From: Kuafuiihalomonas sp039024635
GTDB lineage: Bacteria > Myxococcota > Kuafuiibacteriia > Kuafuiibacteriales > Kuafuiibacteriaceae
Assembly: GCA_039024635.1 (NCBI GenBank)
Contig: JBCCQA010000011.1
Coordinates: forward strand, 72,335-136,334
Direction: 5' to 3'
Length of the DNA: 64,000 bases
The notes beneath the pieces are model-generated. The model was given only the letters and a program-made list of their open reading frames with translations, ran no database searches and was not told the DNA's origin. Positions 52,959-62,969 of this stretch are shown here, one piece after another (the first letter of the stretch is position 1; the number at the start of each line of letters is the position of its first letter). Position numbers and translations under genes: made by a program.

Positions 52959-54569
52959 ATGCGCGCTCCGCTCATCGCCTTGTGCGCGCTCACCGCCTGT
53001 GGGGGCTCCTCCGCACCGGGTGGTTCGCCTGATGCGGGGACCGATAGGCTCCCGTCGGGCGGGGCCTTGCGCATCGTGGGCCCGGACACCGTCGAGACCT
53101 CCTCCTGCCTGCCCTTTCGGATGACTCACACCGCGACCGGGACCGCGCCCCTTCGGTGGTTCTTGGAGGGCGGCGGCGCGGTGGGCCTTCAGGGCGGGAG
53201 CACAGAGGAGGGCGTCTTCGACGCCTTTGCTTCTGCCGCCACAGACGGTCAGGGCCGCAGCGGGACCGTGGCCATCACGGTCGAAGACGCCGAGGGAAGA
53301 CAGGGGCGCCTGGAGATCGAAGTCCGTCGCACGGGGGCACCCCACTGGCTGAGCCTGCAAAGAGATGGCGGCTTCGACTTCATCGACCAGTGTCGCGTTC
53401 TGCCTCAGGCTCGGGTCGACGTCCAAGGGAACATCGTCGATGCCCGGGTGGCCTCGGGTTGGCTGGCCTACCTCGTGGAGTCAGGGACCGACCGTGGGGC
53501 GTTCCGGGTGGACCTCTCGTCCCTGGCGCCTGGACCCGAGCCGGTCGCGCTCGACGGGACAGATGGACTTCGCATCCGACCGGTAGGGAGCGGCGGCTGG
53601 GTTCTGCTCGAGACGGCGGACGAGCTTCGGCTGGGACGAGACGAAGCTGAGGGCCTGACCCGGCCCCTTCGCGGCTTGAGCCATTTTCGCGTGGGCTCGG
53701 GCGCCACGCCCCGCGTCGTGGTCTTGGACGGGGTGATGGACGGACTTCTGCTCGAGCCGGAGCGGGGTCGGGACACCGAGTTGCTCGGGATCCGAGATGC
53801 AGCTTTTGGTGACGACGAGAGCCTCCTGGTGGAAGGTGTGCCGGGGCTGGGCCGCATCGATCTCCTGAGTCGGGAGCAAGTCTTCTTTCAATCCGCGACC
53901 CTGGCCGCCTCGTCGCCCCGGGGACGGTGGGTGGTCGAGGCCCCGGCCGCCGAGCCTCTGCGCTTCGTCCCAAGTTTTTCCGAGGGCGCGTCCATTGCCG
54001 TCGAAGCTTTTGCGGGCCGCCCCCAGATTACCTGGGGCCTTGACCAGCGATTGGCCGCCCTTCGAGTGGCGGGTAACCGATGGGCGACGCTCTTGGAGGT
54101 CGGTGGTCAGCTCCGACGCTTGGACTTCGAAACCGGCTTCGCCTCTTCGGCGACGGTGACCGCGGCCCGCTACGGACCCGTTCTGGCTTTGGTGACCGGG
54201 AGCGAAGCTTCGATTCGCTTGCGCCGGGTAGATGGCCTCGCTTCCCGAAGCCTTCCCGTCTTCGACCGACTCGCCCTTTCGCCCTCCGGGGCCCTCGTGC
54301 TCGGTGATACCCAAGGCATCGACCGGGTCATCGATAGCCGAAACGGCGAGACCGTGCTCCGCGGACTGGGGCCGACTGAGGTTGAAGCCCAAGCCTGGAG
54401 CCGCAGCGCCGAGGTCCTCCTTCGGGTAGCCAGGGATGGGGCCGGCCGACCGTCGACCTGGGTGGGCCGCTTCGACCGGGACGGCGAAGCCGAGACCGAG
54501 ACGGTGTCGGGCTGGCCTCTCGGACTCGGCCTCGACCCCGTTCTGAGCCTCCAGGAGCCGGACGACTAG
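52959..54569 (+). CDS. putative lipoprotein, beta-rich, unknown function
   Basis: ATG 52959 starts MRAPLIALCALTACGG with a lipobox; an upstream start at 52908 is less likely. After a Gly/Ser/Pro linker, residues 50-130 look like an Ig/PKD-like domain (LRIVGPDTVETSSC, GTVAITVEDAEGRQGRLEIEV). The rest to 536 is repeated strands (WLAYLVESG, GWVLLETADELRLG, GPVLALVTGSEASIRLRR) that may be a propeller. Its arrangement of lipobox, sandwich domain, then propeller recalls the gene at 47339-49228, which may be a distant paralogue. Function unknown. Confidence 0.65.
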   Translation: MRAPLIALCALTACGGSSAPGGSPDAGTDRLPSGGALRIVGPDTVETSSCLPFRMTHTATGTAPLRWFLEGGGAVGLQGGSTEEGVFDAFASAATDGQGRSGTVAITVEDAEGRQGRLEIEVRRTGAPHWLSLQRDGGFDFIDQCRVLPQARVDVQGNIVDARVASGWLAYLVESGTDRGAFRVDLSSLAPGPEPVALDGTDGLRIRPVGSGGWVLLETADELRLGRDEAEGLTRPLRGLSHFRVGSGATPRVVVLDGVMDGLLLEPERGRDTELLGIRDAAFGDDESLLVEGVPGLGRIDLLSREQVFFQSATLAASSPRGRWVVEAPAAEPLRFVPSFSEGASIAVEAFAGRPQITWGLDQRLAALRVAGNRWATLLEVGGQLRRLDFETGFASSATVTAARYGPVLALVTGSEASIRLRRVDGLASRSLPVFDRLALSPSGALVLGDTQGIDRVIDSRNGETVLRGLGPTEVEAQAWSRSAEVLLRVARDGAGRPSTWVGRFDRDGEAETETVSGWPLGLGLDPVLSLQEPDD

Positions 54570-54868
54570 TCGCAAACGCCGAAGACGTCGTCGACATCGA
54601 AAGCTTCGATTTCCCGGCACGCGCAGTCCCTGAACTCCGTGCACGTGGAGGCGTCATCGTCGCATGCGAACAAGGCCTGGTTGAAACTTTCCTCGGCGCC
54701 GCCCAGTTCCTCGTTCTCCTCGAGGACGGCCGTACAAGCGGCCTCGGTGATGGTCCCCCCCGTGTCTAACTCGGTCGCGCACAGGACGCCGCGCTCGCAG
54801 GTGGTTTCGATGTCGTTTCCGCACGAAGTAACGAAAAGGATGAGGATGGCCGGCACGCATCGTTTCAT
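54566..54868 (-). CDS. small cysteine-rich lipoprotein
   Basis: ATG 54868 starts a 100-residue protein with signal and lipobox (ILILFVTSCG). The mature part has eight further cysteines (ETTCERGVLC, EAACTAVL, LFACDD, STCTEF, RDCACRE, GVCD), so up to four disulfides can form; the rest is acidic. It is convergent with the lipoprotein gene at 52959 with stops overlapping by four bases. No family is recognised. Confidence 0.7.
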   Translation of the reverse strand: MKRCVPAILILFVTSCGNDIETTCERGVLCATELDTGGTITEAACTAVLEENEELGGAEESFNQALFACDDDASTCTEFRDCACREIEAFDVDDVFGVCD

Positions 54869-54927
54869 GGGCAGAGCAGAATCAACCCGCAACCCGTCCA
54901 TCAAGTGTGAAGTGTATCGAGGGCCCA

Positions 54928-55926
54928 CTAGGCCATCGTCGTCGAGGGCGGCCTTCCGACCGAAGCGGTCCGAGTCTCGGGCATTCCCAGGGTCGCCTCG
55001 ATGACCGTGTCGATGGGTGTAGCCCCAAAGTATCGGGCTTCGAATCGGCGCGCGTCGGGCACGTAGGGCAGAGACCACTGATAGAGCATCTCGACCAGGC
55101 CGGCCGCATCCTTGTCGAATAGGCCGACGAGCCGTAGGAGCCAGGGCGACAGGCTGACCATGGTTCCAGGGTGGCCAGCCCGTTCGGCGAAGGCCGCGAA
55201 GAGGGCCCGGGTGCTCCCCGTCCACGTCGAAGGCAGGTGCCAGGCCCGTCCGAAAGCCTCCCCATCTTGGCCCAGGGCCGCGAGGGCCCGGGCCACGTCG
55301 CCGACGTAGGTATAGGCGTGGACTTGATCCAGGTCACCCATGCCCTCCAGCGACCGGCCATTGGCGAGTCGCTCCAGAAAGCGCGGACTGAACAGGCTTC
55401 GCGGGGTGCGGGGGCCGATGAAGTCCGAGGCATGGGCGCTGAGGGCTTGGACCTCGCCCGAAGCATGGGCGGCAAAGAGCCGGCGCCGGGCTTCGGCGCG
55501 AAGGCGGCCTTTGTGGCTGCAGGGCGCGAGCGGGGTGTCTTCGTCGAAGGGGGCGGTCGGAGGCCGTCCGTAGGCGTACAGATTATCAAGCACCACCAGC
55601 CGAGCCCCGCTCCGCCCGGCGCCGATGCGGAGCCCGTCCGCCAGGGGAAGCAGATCTTGGGACCATCGGTGATAGGGCGGGTTGGCGCAGTGGTAAGCCA
55701 CTTCGGCCCCGGCGCAGGCCTCGGCCACCTCTTCGGGGTCGCTGGCGTCGGCGGCTTGGACTTCGAGGGTCCCGGACGCTGCGGGGCCGACCGTCTCCCG
55801 AAGGGCGCCTTCGTCGGGCCGGCGGCTCACGAGCCGGACCCGGTGCCCCTGAGGAAGGAGCTGCTGGGCCAGGCGGGGCCCGATTTGTCCGGTCCCAAAA
55901 ACGACATGGAGGGCTGGGCTCTTCAT
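54928..55926 (-). CDS. NAD-dependent epimerase/dehydratase family protein
   Basis: The 332-residue protein starts with the Rossmann motif VVFGTGQIGPRLAQQLL, and has the SDR pattern ADASDPEEVAEACAGAEVAYHCANPPYHRW, VVLDNLYAYG, and YVGDVARALAALG. The usual Y-x-x-x-K active site is not clear (YAYGRPP is at the place), so activity is uncertain. It is divergent from the LysR gene at 56238, a typical target arrangement. Confidence 0.8.
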   Translation of the reverse strand: MKSPALHVVFGTGQIGPRLAQQLLPQGHRVRLVSRRPDEGALRETVGPAASGTLEVQAADASDPEEVAEACAGAEVAYHCANPPYHRWSQDLLPLADGLRIGAGRSGARLVVLDNLYAYGRPPTAPFDEDTPLAPCSHKGRLRAEARRRLFAAHASGEVQALSAHASDFIGPRTPRSLFSPRFLERLANGRSLEGMGDLDQVHAYTYVGDVARALAALGQDGEAFGRAWHLPSTWTGSTRALFAAFAERAGHPGTMVSLSPWLLRLVGLFDKDAAGLVEMLYQWSLPYVPDARRFEARYFGATPIDTVIEATLGMPETRTASVGRPPSTTMA

Positions 55927-56237
55927 GGGTTCAGCCTGGGGGAAAAGGCCGGGTAGCGCACGATGCGAGTTCGCGACGCCGCGTTGCGAAGCTGCATCAG
56001 CCCCACCAGAACCATAGCCATCGGTGCCCCGTGGGCCACGGTGTCCTGAGGACGAGCCCGTCCTCCACCCTCTGCGGAGGGTAGGGACGGTTGTTGCGTC
56101 CGTCTTTGGGGCTGCCCTCTTCGGTTCGTTGGGAATGCATCGGCTTCGGTCTCCACCCTGATGACGATCGGCTGGGGGGCATTTCGACAGGGCGCTTGTC
56201 TTGCCAGAGGCGCCGAAGCTGGATTCACCTGAGTTGG
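55927..56237. other. 311-base intergenic region with hairpin, between divergent epimerase and LysR genes
   Basis: The most marked element is a nested inverted repeat at 56058-56090: CCGTCC-TCC-ACCCTC-TGCG-GAGGGT-AG-GGACGG. A smaller one, GTCCTGAGGAC, lies at 56043-56053. One of these may be the LysR binding site, or the hairpin may be a transcript structure. No other gene is seen. Confidence 0.5.
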
Positions 56238-57179
56238 ATGGAGCCCAACGTATTCCGCTGGGATGACGCTGCCCTGCTCTTGGCCCTGGTCCGTGCCGGC
56301 TCGATGGCCAAAGCCGCGGCCGCCTTGGGGGTGAACACCTCGACTGTGGGGCGGAGGCTGGACGCCCTCGAGACCTCCCTCGGGCTGCGATTGTTCGATC
56401 GCCGAACCGAAGGGGTGACGCCCAGCGCCGCCGCCGAGCGACTTCTGCCTTACGCCGAGCGGTTGGAGGCGGCGGCCCACGGCTTGGTGATGGAGGCCAA
56501 GGGTTTCGAGCAGGCGCCCGAGGGCCTGGTCAGGGTATCCATGCCGCCGGGCCTGGCCGACCACATCATAGCGCCTCGACTCGGAGCGCTCCGGGCCCGC
56601 TTTCCCAAGCTCACGGTCGAACTGCTGTCCTCGACCGCCTATGCGGACCTGGAGCGGCGAGAGGCCGAGCTCGCGGTTCGGGCCAAGCGGCCAGAGCGCG
56701 GCGATCTCGTAGCCCGCAAGATCGGCGACCTGCCGGTGGGCCTAATGGCGAGCCCGTCCCTAGTGGCGCAGGTCGAGCGCCTCGAGGATCTGAACCAGGT
56801 TCAATGGCTGACCTGGAACGAGGCCATGCTCCACATACCTACTGGGGCCTGGGTGAAGTCGGTGGTGCCCGAGGATCGGATCTGCATGCGCAGCAACTCG
56901 GTCAGCGCTCTGGTGGAGGCTGCTCGGGCTGGCCTGGGCGTGATGCTGCTGAATCCGCTTTTTCACGGCGTGGCGGGTTTGGCGCCTTTGCCCCTTCATC
57001 CCGAGCTGCAGGCTAGACTGCCCTCTCTCCCGGTCGACACGGGTTGGCTGGTCGGACACGCCGCCCTGCGAGAGGTCCCTCGGGTCGACGCCGTCTGGCG
57101 CTTTCTTCTCGAGACCATTACCGAGCTCGGCCGTCCCTACCAGGGCGAGCCCTTCAATGAGCCTGGGTCCGAGCCGTGA
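56238..57179 (+). CDS. LysR family transcriptional regulator
   Basis: ATG 56238 (M-E-P-N-V-F-R-W-D-D) gives 313 residues. The winged HTH is LVRAGSMAKAAAALGVNTSTVGRRLDALETSLGLRLFDRR, read in pieces, as in the LysR family. The substrate domain has GLVRVSMPPGLADHIIAPRLGALRARFP and AELAVRAKRPERGDLVARKIG. It probably controls the divergent epimerase gene; the inducer is unknown. Its end overlaps the convergent adaptor gene by 26 bases. Confidence 0.92.
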   Translation: MEPNVFRWDDAALLLALVRAGSMAKAAAALGVNTSTVGRRLDALETSLGLRLFDRRTEGVTPSAAAERLLPYAERLEAAAHGLVMEAKGFEQAPEGLVRVSMPPGLADHIIAPRLGALRARFPKLTVELLSSTAYADLERREAELAVRAKRPERGDLVARKIGDLPVGLMASPSLVAQVERLEDLNQVQWLTWNEAMLHIPTGAWVKSVVPEDRICMRSNSVSALVEAARAGLGVMLLNPLFHGVAGLAPLPLHPELQARLPSLPVDTGWLVGHAALREVPRVDAVWRFLLETITELGRPYQGEPFNEPGSEP

Positions 57180-58383
57180 CCCGAATCCCTTCTTCAACCA
57201 GGTCACTCGGATACAGGATGACGGCTTCGCCGGCCTGAAGCCCGCTCAGGAGTTCGGCGTGTTCGTCGTTTCCGATCCCGATCTGGACGGGGGTACGAAG
57301 AGCGCGACCCGCTTTCACGCCGAACACGGCCCACTCTCCGGCGTGTCGGAAGAGGGCAGCCTCGGGAACGAGGAGGGCCTCGCTGCGACCGTCAGTCACG
57401 ATGTGGGCCTCGACCCGGTAGCCGTCACCCAGGGCGGCCCACGCCTTTTGGGGTGCGATGAGGTCGAGGACGACGTCGACCCGTTGCTCCTCGACACCCA
57501 GGGCCGACACGTCGGTGAAAGCGGTGGGCTCGATCCGGCGGATTCGCGCCTCGAGGGCGGCCTCACCTCCCCAGCGCTGCACGGTGGCCGCGCCTCCTGG
57601 CTTCATCTTGACCGCGTCTCGCGTCAGGACGTCCACCACCACCTCCAGCCGAGCGGGGTCACCCAGGCTCAGGATCGGGGTCCCGGCCTGGACCGAAACC
57701 TGGGACTCATTGAAGACCTTGAGGACGACGCCGTCGACCGGAGCACGTATGAGGAGCTCCTCGCCGTCGACTCGGCCGGCCGTCGCTTCCGTAGAGCGCT
57801 CGAGCGCCGAGCGGGCGAGGTCGAGCTCGTGGTGGGCCACCCGGGCCCCGAAGCGGGCGGCCTCGAGCTCGGCCTGTCGACTCTCGGCCCCCAGCCGAAG
57901 GCGATCGTACTCCAGCGCGGCCAGGACCTGCTCGTCGGCCAGCTTCTGGCTGCGCTTCAGCTCGGTGGTCGAGAGTTCGGCCGCCACCTCGGCCGACTGG
58001 ACGGCGGCCTCGGCGCGCTTGACCGCGGCCTCTGCCGCCTGCACCCGGGCTCGCGCTTCGTCGCGACTCCGCCGGTCGAGGAGCGGTTCGATCGCAGGGA
58101 GCACTCTCGCGACGACCTGGCCCCGCTCGACCAGGTCTCCGGTATCCAGCTCCAGCCGCTCCAGCTCGCCCCGAAGGGGACTGGAGACCACGTAGCGATC
58201 GCGGATCCGGGTCCGGCCGTCTTCGACCACGGTCACCACCAGCTCGCCTCGGCTGACTTCGGCCACGTCCACAACCTGAGGCCGAGGCTGGTAAGCCCAG
58301 ACGAGGGCGGCGATGATCAGAGTCGCGCCGCCTCCGAGGAGGAGGCGCCGCTTCCAGGCTTCGTTCTTTGGGGATGCGCTCAT
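57154..58383 (-). CDS. efflux periplasmic adaptor (HlyD/MacA-like membrane fusion protein)
   Basis: ATG 58383 starts a 409-residue protein with one N-terminal membrane anchor (LLLGGGATLIIAALVWAYQ). The lipoyl halves are RGELVVTVVEDGRTRIRDRYVVSSPLRGELERLELDTGDLVERGQ and IRAPVDGVVLKVFNESQVSVQAG, both read in pieces, separated by an alpha hairpin rich in A, E and R (about 100-200). The barrel domain follows. The partner is the FtsX-like permease five bases upstream. The exported substrate is unknown. Confidence 0.88.
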   Translation of the reverse strand: MSASPKNEAWKRRLLLGGGATLIIAALVWAYQPRPQVVDVAEVSRGELVVTVVEDGRTRIRDRYVVSSPLRGELERLELDTGDLVERGQVVARVLPAIEPLLDRRSRDEARARVQAAEAAVKRAEAAVQSAEVAAELSTTELKRSQKLADEQVLAALEYDRLRLGAESRQAELEAARFGARVAHHELDLARSALERSTEATAGRVDGEELLIRAPVDGVVLKVFNESQVSVQAGTPILSLGDPARLEVVVDVLTRDAVKMKPGGAATVQRWGGEAALEARIRRIEPTAFTDVSALGVEEQRVDVVLDLIAPQKAWAALGDGYRVEAHIVTDGRSEALLVPEAALFRHAGEWAVFGVKAGRALRTPVQIGIGNDEHAELLSGLQAGEAVILYPSDLVEEGIRVTARTQAH

Positions 58384-58388
58384 GAGAT

Positions 58389-60748
58389 TCACTCCGTGGT
58401 CTTGAGGACGCCGATGAGGTCCAGGGCTCGAAGCCGTTGCCGAACCATGAGTCCAGCTACGAAGCTCGCGAGCACCGTGATCATCGACGCGAAGAGATAG
58501 GTACGAACGGTGAGGACGACGGGCAGCCGAAACTCGTCGGGGTCGACGGTGGCTGCGACACCTTGACAAAGGAGTTGGCCAATCCAAAGACCGAGAGGCA
58601 GGGCCAGGAGGACTTGGACCGCAAGCTCACCGTAGAGGACGGCCGCCACCTCGCCCTGTCGAAAGCCCAGGACCCGCATCGTGGCCAGATCTCTCGCCCG
58701 CATGGATAGGGCGACCCGGGCGTTGTTGTAGACGACGCCGATCACGATGCAGGAGGCGAAGGCCGAGAGGATCCACATGGTCACGTTTAGCATCCCGGCC
58801 GTCTGCTCCTCGAACTGCTCGATGATCGACGCCCTACGAAGGACGGAGCGGACCAAAGGCAGCTCTTTGATCCGGGCCTGAACGGACGCCAGCTGAGGGC
58901 CGTCGACGTTGAGGAGGACGGTGTTGGTCCGAGGCTCCTGTCCGAGGCGCTGATCGAGTTGGTCCATGTTTACGTGAACCATCAGTCCAAAGGACTCGTC
59001 GATGAATCCGGCCACCGGCAGCTCGAAGCGCGGACGCTCTTCCTCCAGGGCTCGAACTCGCAGGCGATCGCCCAGTTCCAGTCCCAGGACCTTGCCGAGC
59101 TGTTGGGAGACCAGCGCGCCGTGGGCGGGGAGGGCGCGGGGGAGCTGGGCCTGGTCATCGAAGGGCCGACGGAGCTCGGCCGCTTCGTAGCCGACGACGA
59201 GGCCGACCTTCTCACGATGGTCGAACTCGAGCTCGGCCCCCATCCACCGCATGGGCTCTACTTCCCGGACGCCGGGATAGTGGCGGAACACATTCAGGTC
59301 CGTGACGGGGACGGGGTGATGGAATTCGACGTGCAGGTCTTCCCGCCAGGCCATGCGGAAGACCGTGGTCAGGATGTGTTCGGTCGCATCGCCCGAGAAG
59401 CGCCCGGTTACGACGATGGCGGTCGCGCAGGCGATCGCGAAGGAAGAGAGCAGGGTTCGAAAGGGGCGCCGCTCGACCTCTCGCAACACCATCCGAGCCG
59501 GCGCGGCGATGCGACGGGCCCAATGGGTACGGTCGAGGAGTGTGCGCCGGTACCGGGCCGGCGCGGCCGGTCGCATGGCCTCGGCCGGGACCAGGCGGAC
59601 CACCGAACGCATCCCGAGGAGGGCGCCGAAGAGCCCGGCCGCGGCGCTGATCCCGACCGCGGTGAGGGCGACCCGAGTTTCGAGCACGAAGCGAGCGGCC
59701 GGGAGGCGGAAGTAATGAAGGTACAGGTCGGTCATGGCCTCACCCAGCCAGGCGCCGCCGAGAAGCCCGATGACCGAGCCGAGGAGGAGGGTACTGGAGA
59801 AGAGCAGGACGAAGTGAAGCGCGATCTGAGGATCTCGGTAGCCGAGGGCCTTGAGGGTGGCGATCTGGGTGCGCTGGAGCTGGACCAGTCGAGCGAGGAC
59901 GATGTTCAGCAGCAAAGCGGCCACGGCCAGGAACATGCTGGGGACCACCGTGGCGAATGCCTGAAGCTGGAGGAATTCACCCTCCAGTCGGCTGTTGGAG
60001 GGCTGGTCCTCTCGGAGGTAGGCGTCGACTCCGCCGTAAGGCTCGAGGAGAGTGTCGATCTCGGCCTGGATGGCGTCGACCGATGCGTCGGCCTCGAGGC
60101 GGAAAGCGACGGCACTGAAGGCCCCGTCCAGATCGAAGGCGGCCGCCGCCGCGTCCCGCCCCATCCAGAGGACGGCGAAGCGGGCTTCGTCGGGAGTGAC
60201 CACGCCGCCTTGGACCGGGAAGATGTACTCGGGCGAAACGCCGAGGCCGACGACCCTGAAACGCTGCATGCGTTCGTTGAGGATGGCCGGGAGCGTGTCG
60301 CCTATCCTGATCTGGTGGGACTCGGCAAAGGCCTGGAGGAGAACGACTTCGTCCGGCCGGCCCGGCTCGGGCCAGCGGCCGGCCCGGAGCATGACCGCGT
60401 TCAGGGCGGGCGGGCCGTGCTCGGGCAGCGACACGACGTGGGCCATGGCGGGCTCGGCCAGGCTCTCGACCGGAACGGTGACGGCCTCGACGATGTGCTC
60501 ATAGACCTTGGTTACGCCCTCGATCTGGGCCAGCTCGTCGGCCAGCGCCCGGGGCGCCCGCTCCAGCACGGCGAAGGCATCGGCGAAGCGGTGCTCGGAG
60601 TAGAAGGCGGACTTCGAGAGGAGCAGAGAGCGGTAGCAGCTCTGGAGCGAGGTGTACGTCGCGATCCCCGAGGCGATGACGAGGGCGATGGTGATAATCT
60701 GGCCCTTGAGGCCCCACAGATCCCGAACGAGCTTCTTGTGAAGTGCGC

Positions 60749-60755
<7 letters not shown>
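58389..60755 (-). CDS. ABC transporter permease, FtsX/MacB-like (two FtsX domains)
   Basis: The 788-residue protein has an N-terminal helix (GQIITIALVIASGIATYT), a large extracytoplasmic part, then membrane helices in two groups: near residue 270-390 (VPSMFLAVAALLLNIVLARLVQLQR, then TLKALGYRDPQIALHFVLLF) and near 670-780 (NVTMWILSAFASCIVIGVVYNNARVALSMRARDLATMRVLGF, YLFASMITVLASFVAGLMVRQRL). The repeated R-x-x-x-L-A-T-L/M-R-V/K-L-G-F/Y motif is the FtsX signature. It overlaps the ATPase gene by seven bases. The group resembles an export system in which the ATPase and adaptor act together. Confidence 0.9.
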
Positions 60756-61528
<773 letters not shown>

Positions 61529-61626
61529 GATCGGGGGAGGTGCAAAGCCGAGACCGTCCCCAGACCCATCAAAATGCCGTCTTCAGCGTCACCCAGCCCC
61601 CACGGCCCACGAACCCCAATCCTCCT

Positions 61627-61654
61627 TGACAGCCCCTGGGCCCGGGCTACACTC
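61627..61654 (+). promoter_or_regulatory. promoter of the tRNA-Asn gene (TTGACA-N16-TACACT)
   Basis: TTGACA at 61627-61632 and TACACT at 61649-61654 are separated by 16 bases. Transcription would begin near 61661, about 20 bases before the mature tRNA. It is the best sigma-70-like promoter seen in the window. Confidence 0.75.
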
Positions 61655-61681
61655 CAGCGCCCACAGCCCAAGAGGGCCCAT

Positions 61682-61754
61682 TCCGGAATAGCTCAGTTGG
61701 TAGAGCGGGTGGCTGTTAACCACTAGGTCGGGGGTTCGAGTCCCTCTTCCGGAG
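61682..61754 (+). tRNA. tRNA-Asn (anticodon GTT)
   Basis: The cloverleaf is complete: acceptor TCCGGAA pairs with TTCCGGA, D-stem GCTC/GAGC, anticodon stem GGTGG/CCACT with loop CTGTTAA (anticodon GTT), and the T-arm with TTCGAGT. The discriminator base is G and the CCA end is not encoded. It is the last core gene before the accessory stretch. Confidence 0.97.
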
Positions 61755-61854
61755 TTATTCCCGAGGACATCTGGGGTTCGAAACACCTCCACGACACCTC
61801 CCGCACGAGTCGAACTTGCTCCCTTAAAAAGGACCAGGTCGAAATCGCTAAGGG

Positions 61855-62598
61855 GTGGTCCAACTGGCCCTGGAGGCCAAGGGGGCCCGGGTCGCCATTC
61901 CAGTGCGCGACAAGATGGTCGCCTGTCTGACGGGCCCGAATCTGTCCTACGACATCAGATTCTCTGGGCTCGAGCTTGACCAGGGTGACCTCGACGTCTG
62001 GGAGGCGGTCCTCTACTCGACGTCGACGACGCCTCTAGGGACCGTCAGCCGCGTCTCACGGCGGGGCCTGCAGCGGCGCTTGGGTCGCAACCCCAAGAAG
62101 GGCGAGCGCCTTTACGCGCAGCTAGAAAAGCTCTTAGGCGCCGTCGTCCGTACACGAGAGAAAAGGGGGCACCAGGTCTATGGGTACTCGGGCAGCCTCT
62201 GCTCTGTGGACTGGGCCGAGAGCCTCGTCTCCAGGGACGCCAAGTACGCGATCTCCATCCCGCCAACGATGGCGGAGCTCTTCGGGAGCTCTCAGTACAC
62301 CTTCGTGAACTGGGAGGGTGCGGAAGGAGCTCGTTCGGGCCCCTCTCGCTCAGTGGTTGCACGCCTTCTTCTCGTCCCACCGCTCCCCGCTGCCGTACTC
62401 CCTGGAGAAGCTCCACGAGCTCTCTGGCTTGAGAACGCAGAGCTGAGGTCCTTCCGGCAGAAGGTGAAGAAGGCCTTGGTAGCTTTCGGCAAGGCAACCG
62501 AGAAGCACGGGGAGTCGTTCGTGGGCTCGGTGGACGAGGGAGACCGGGTGTTGGCCGCATACTCGCGAAAGCCCGCCAGTTCAGCAGACGTCGTCTAA
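61855..62598 (+). pseudogene. TrfA-family plasmid replication initiator with two compensating frameshifts
   Basis: TrfA-family proteins bind origin repeats (iterons) and open plasmid origins. The first half matches well: DIRFSGLELDQGDLDVWEAVL, LGTVSRVSRRGLQRRLGR, YAISIPPTMAELFGSSQYTFVNWE. From 62321 to 62443 the homologous peptide is in the +1 frame (RKELVRAPLAQWLHAFFSSH, then RSPLPYSLEKLHELSGLRTQS), while the GTG-61855 frame reads Ala/Pro/Arg-rich noise. After that the original frame resumes (ELRSFRQKVKKALVAFGK). An extra base near 62314-62320 and a lost base near 62438-62443 explain it. The N-terminus is shorter than usual; a TAA precedes the GTG by three bases. The alternatives are a sequence error or a broken gene. 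Confidence 0.8.
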
Positions 62599-62969
62599 GT
62601 TGAAGCTATATCAAGAGGACCACAGGAGCTCCGGAAGCACTTGAGCATCAGGCTCTGGCACGACCCCCCGGCGCCGCCGGGGTCCAAGACTGCCCCTGGA
62701 ACTGAGCCTAGTTGTCCTATATTCAATCGATCTCCCTCGTGAGCCCTTTCTCGCGGCAATTGCGAAATCTCGATGGCGGCACCCCGTTTTCTTCCGTCCT
62801 TAGCGACCCAAAGAACAGCGCTGCATTCACTGGTAGGACTCCCCTCGACAATCGTGTCGCGCAGTGTTGACGGGGCCTACTGCCAGGGCGGACTGACAAC
62901 CCGTGGCACTTCATAGAATACACCGAGCTCCGATAGCTCCAGGTTCTACATGGCTTTCAGCACGGCGGT
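62599..62969. other. 371-base region without a convincing gene
   Basis: Base composition drops here toward 50-55% GC. A GC-rich inverted repeat (GACCCC...GGGGTC, 62662-62684) lies 64 bases after the TrfA-like stop and could be a terminator without a T-run. A minus-strand 66-codon frame at 62723-62923 is open but not recognised. A short GACA-ATCG-TGTC repeat lies near 62848. No iteron-like direct repeats were seen by eye. Confidence 0.5.
62662..62684. repeat. GC-rich inverted repeat after the TrfA-like gene
   Basis: GACCCC and GGGGTC form a 6-base stem around an 11-base GC-rich centre. It may be a factor-independent terminator lacking T's, or part of an origin structure. Confidence 0.35.

Noticed and set aside
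57157..58500. 447-codon plus-strand frame opposite the efflux adaptor gene
   Set aside because: Shadow of the adaptor; composition is Asp/Gly/Arg-rich with no domain.
61589..61792. Minus-strand open frame with G-R-G-T-R-T-P-D-L-V-V-N-S-H-P
   Set aside because: It is the well-known false protein made by translating the opposite strand of a tRNA gene.
62723..62923. 66-codon minus-strand frame between the TrfA-like gene and the last gene
   Set aside because: No recognised family, no ribosome binding site, and located in low-GC non-coding-like DNA; left as a note in the gap entry.
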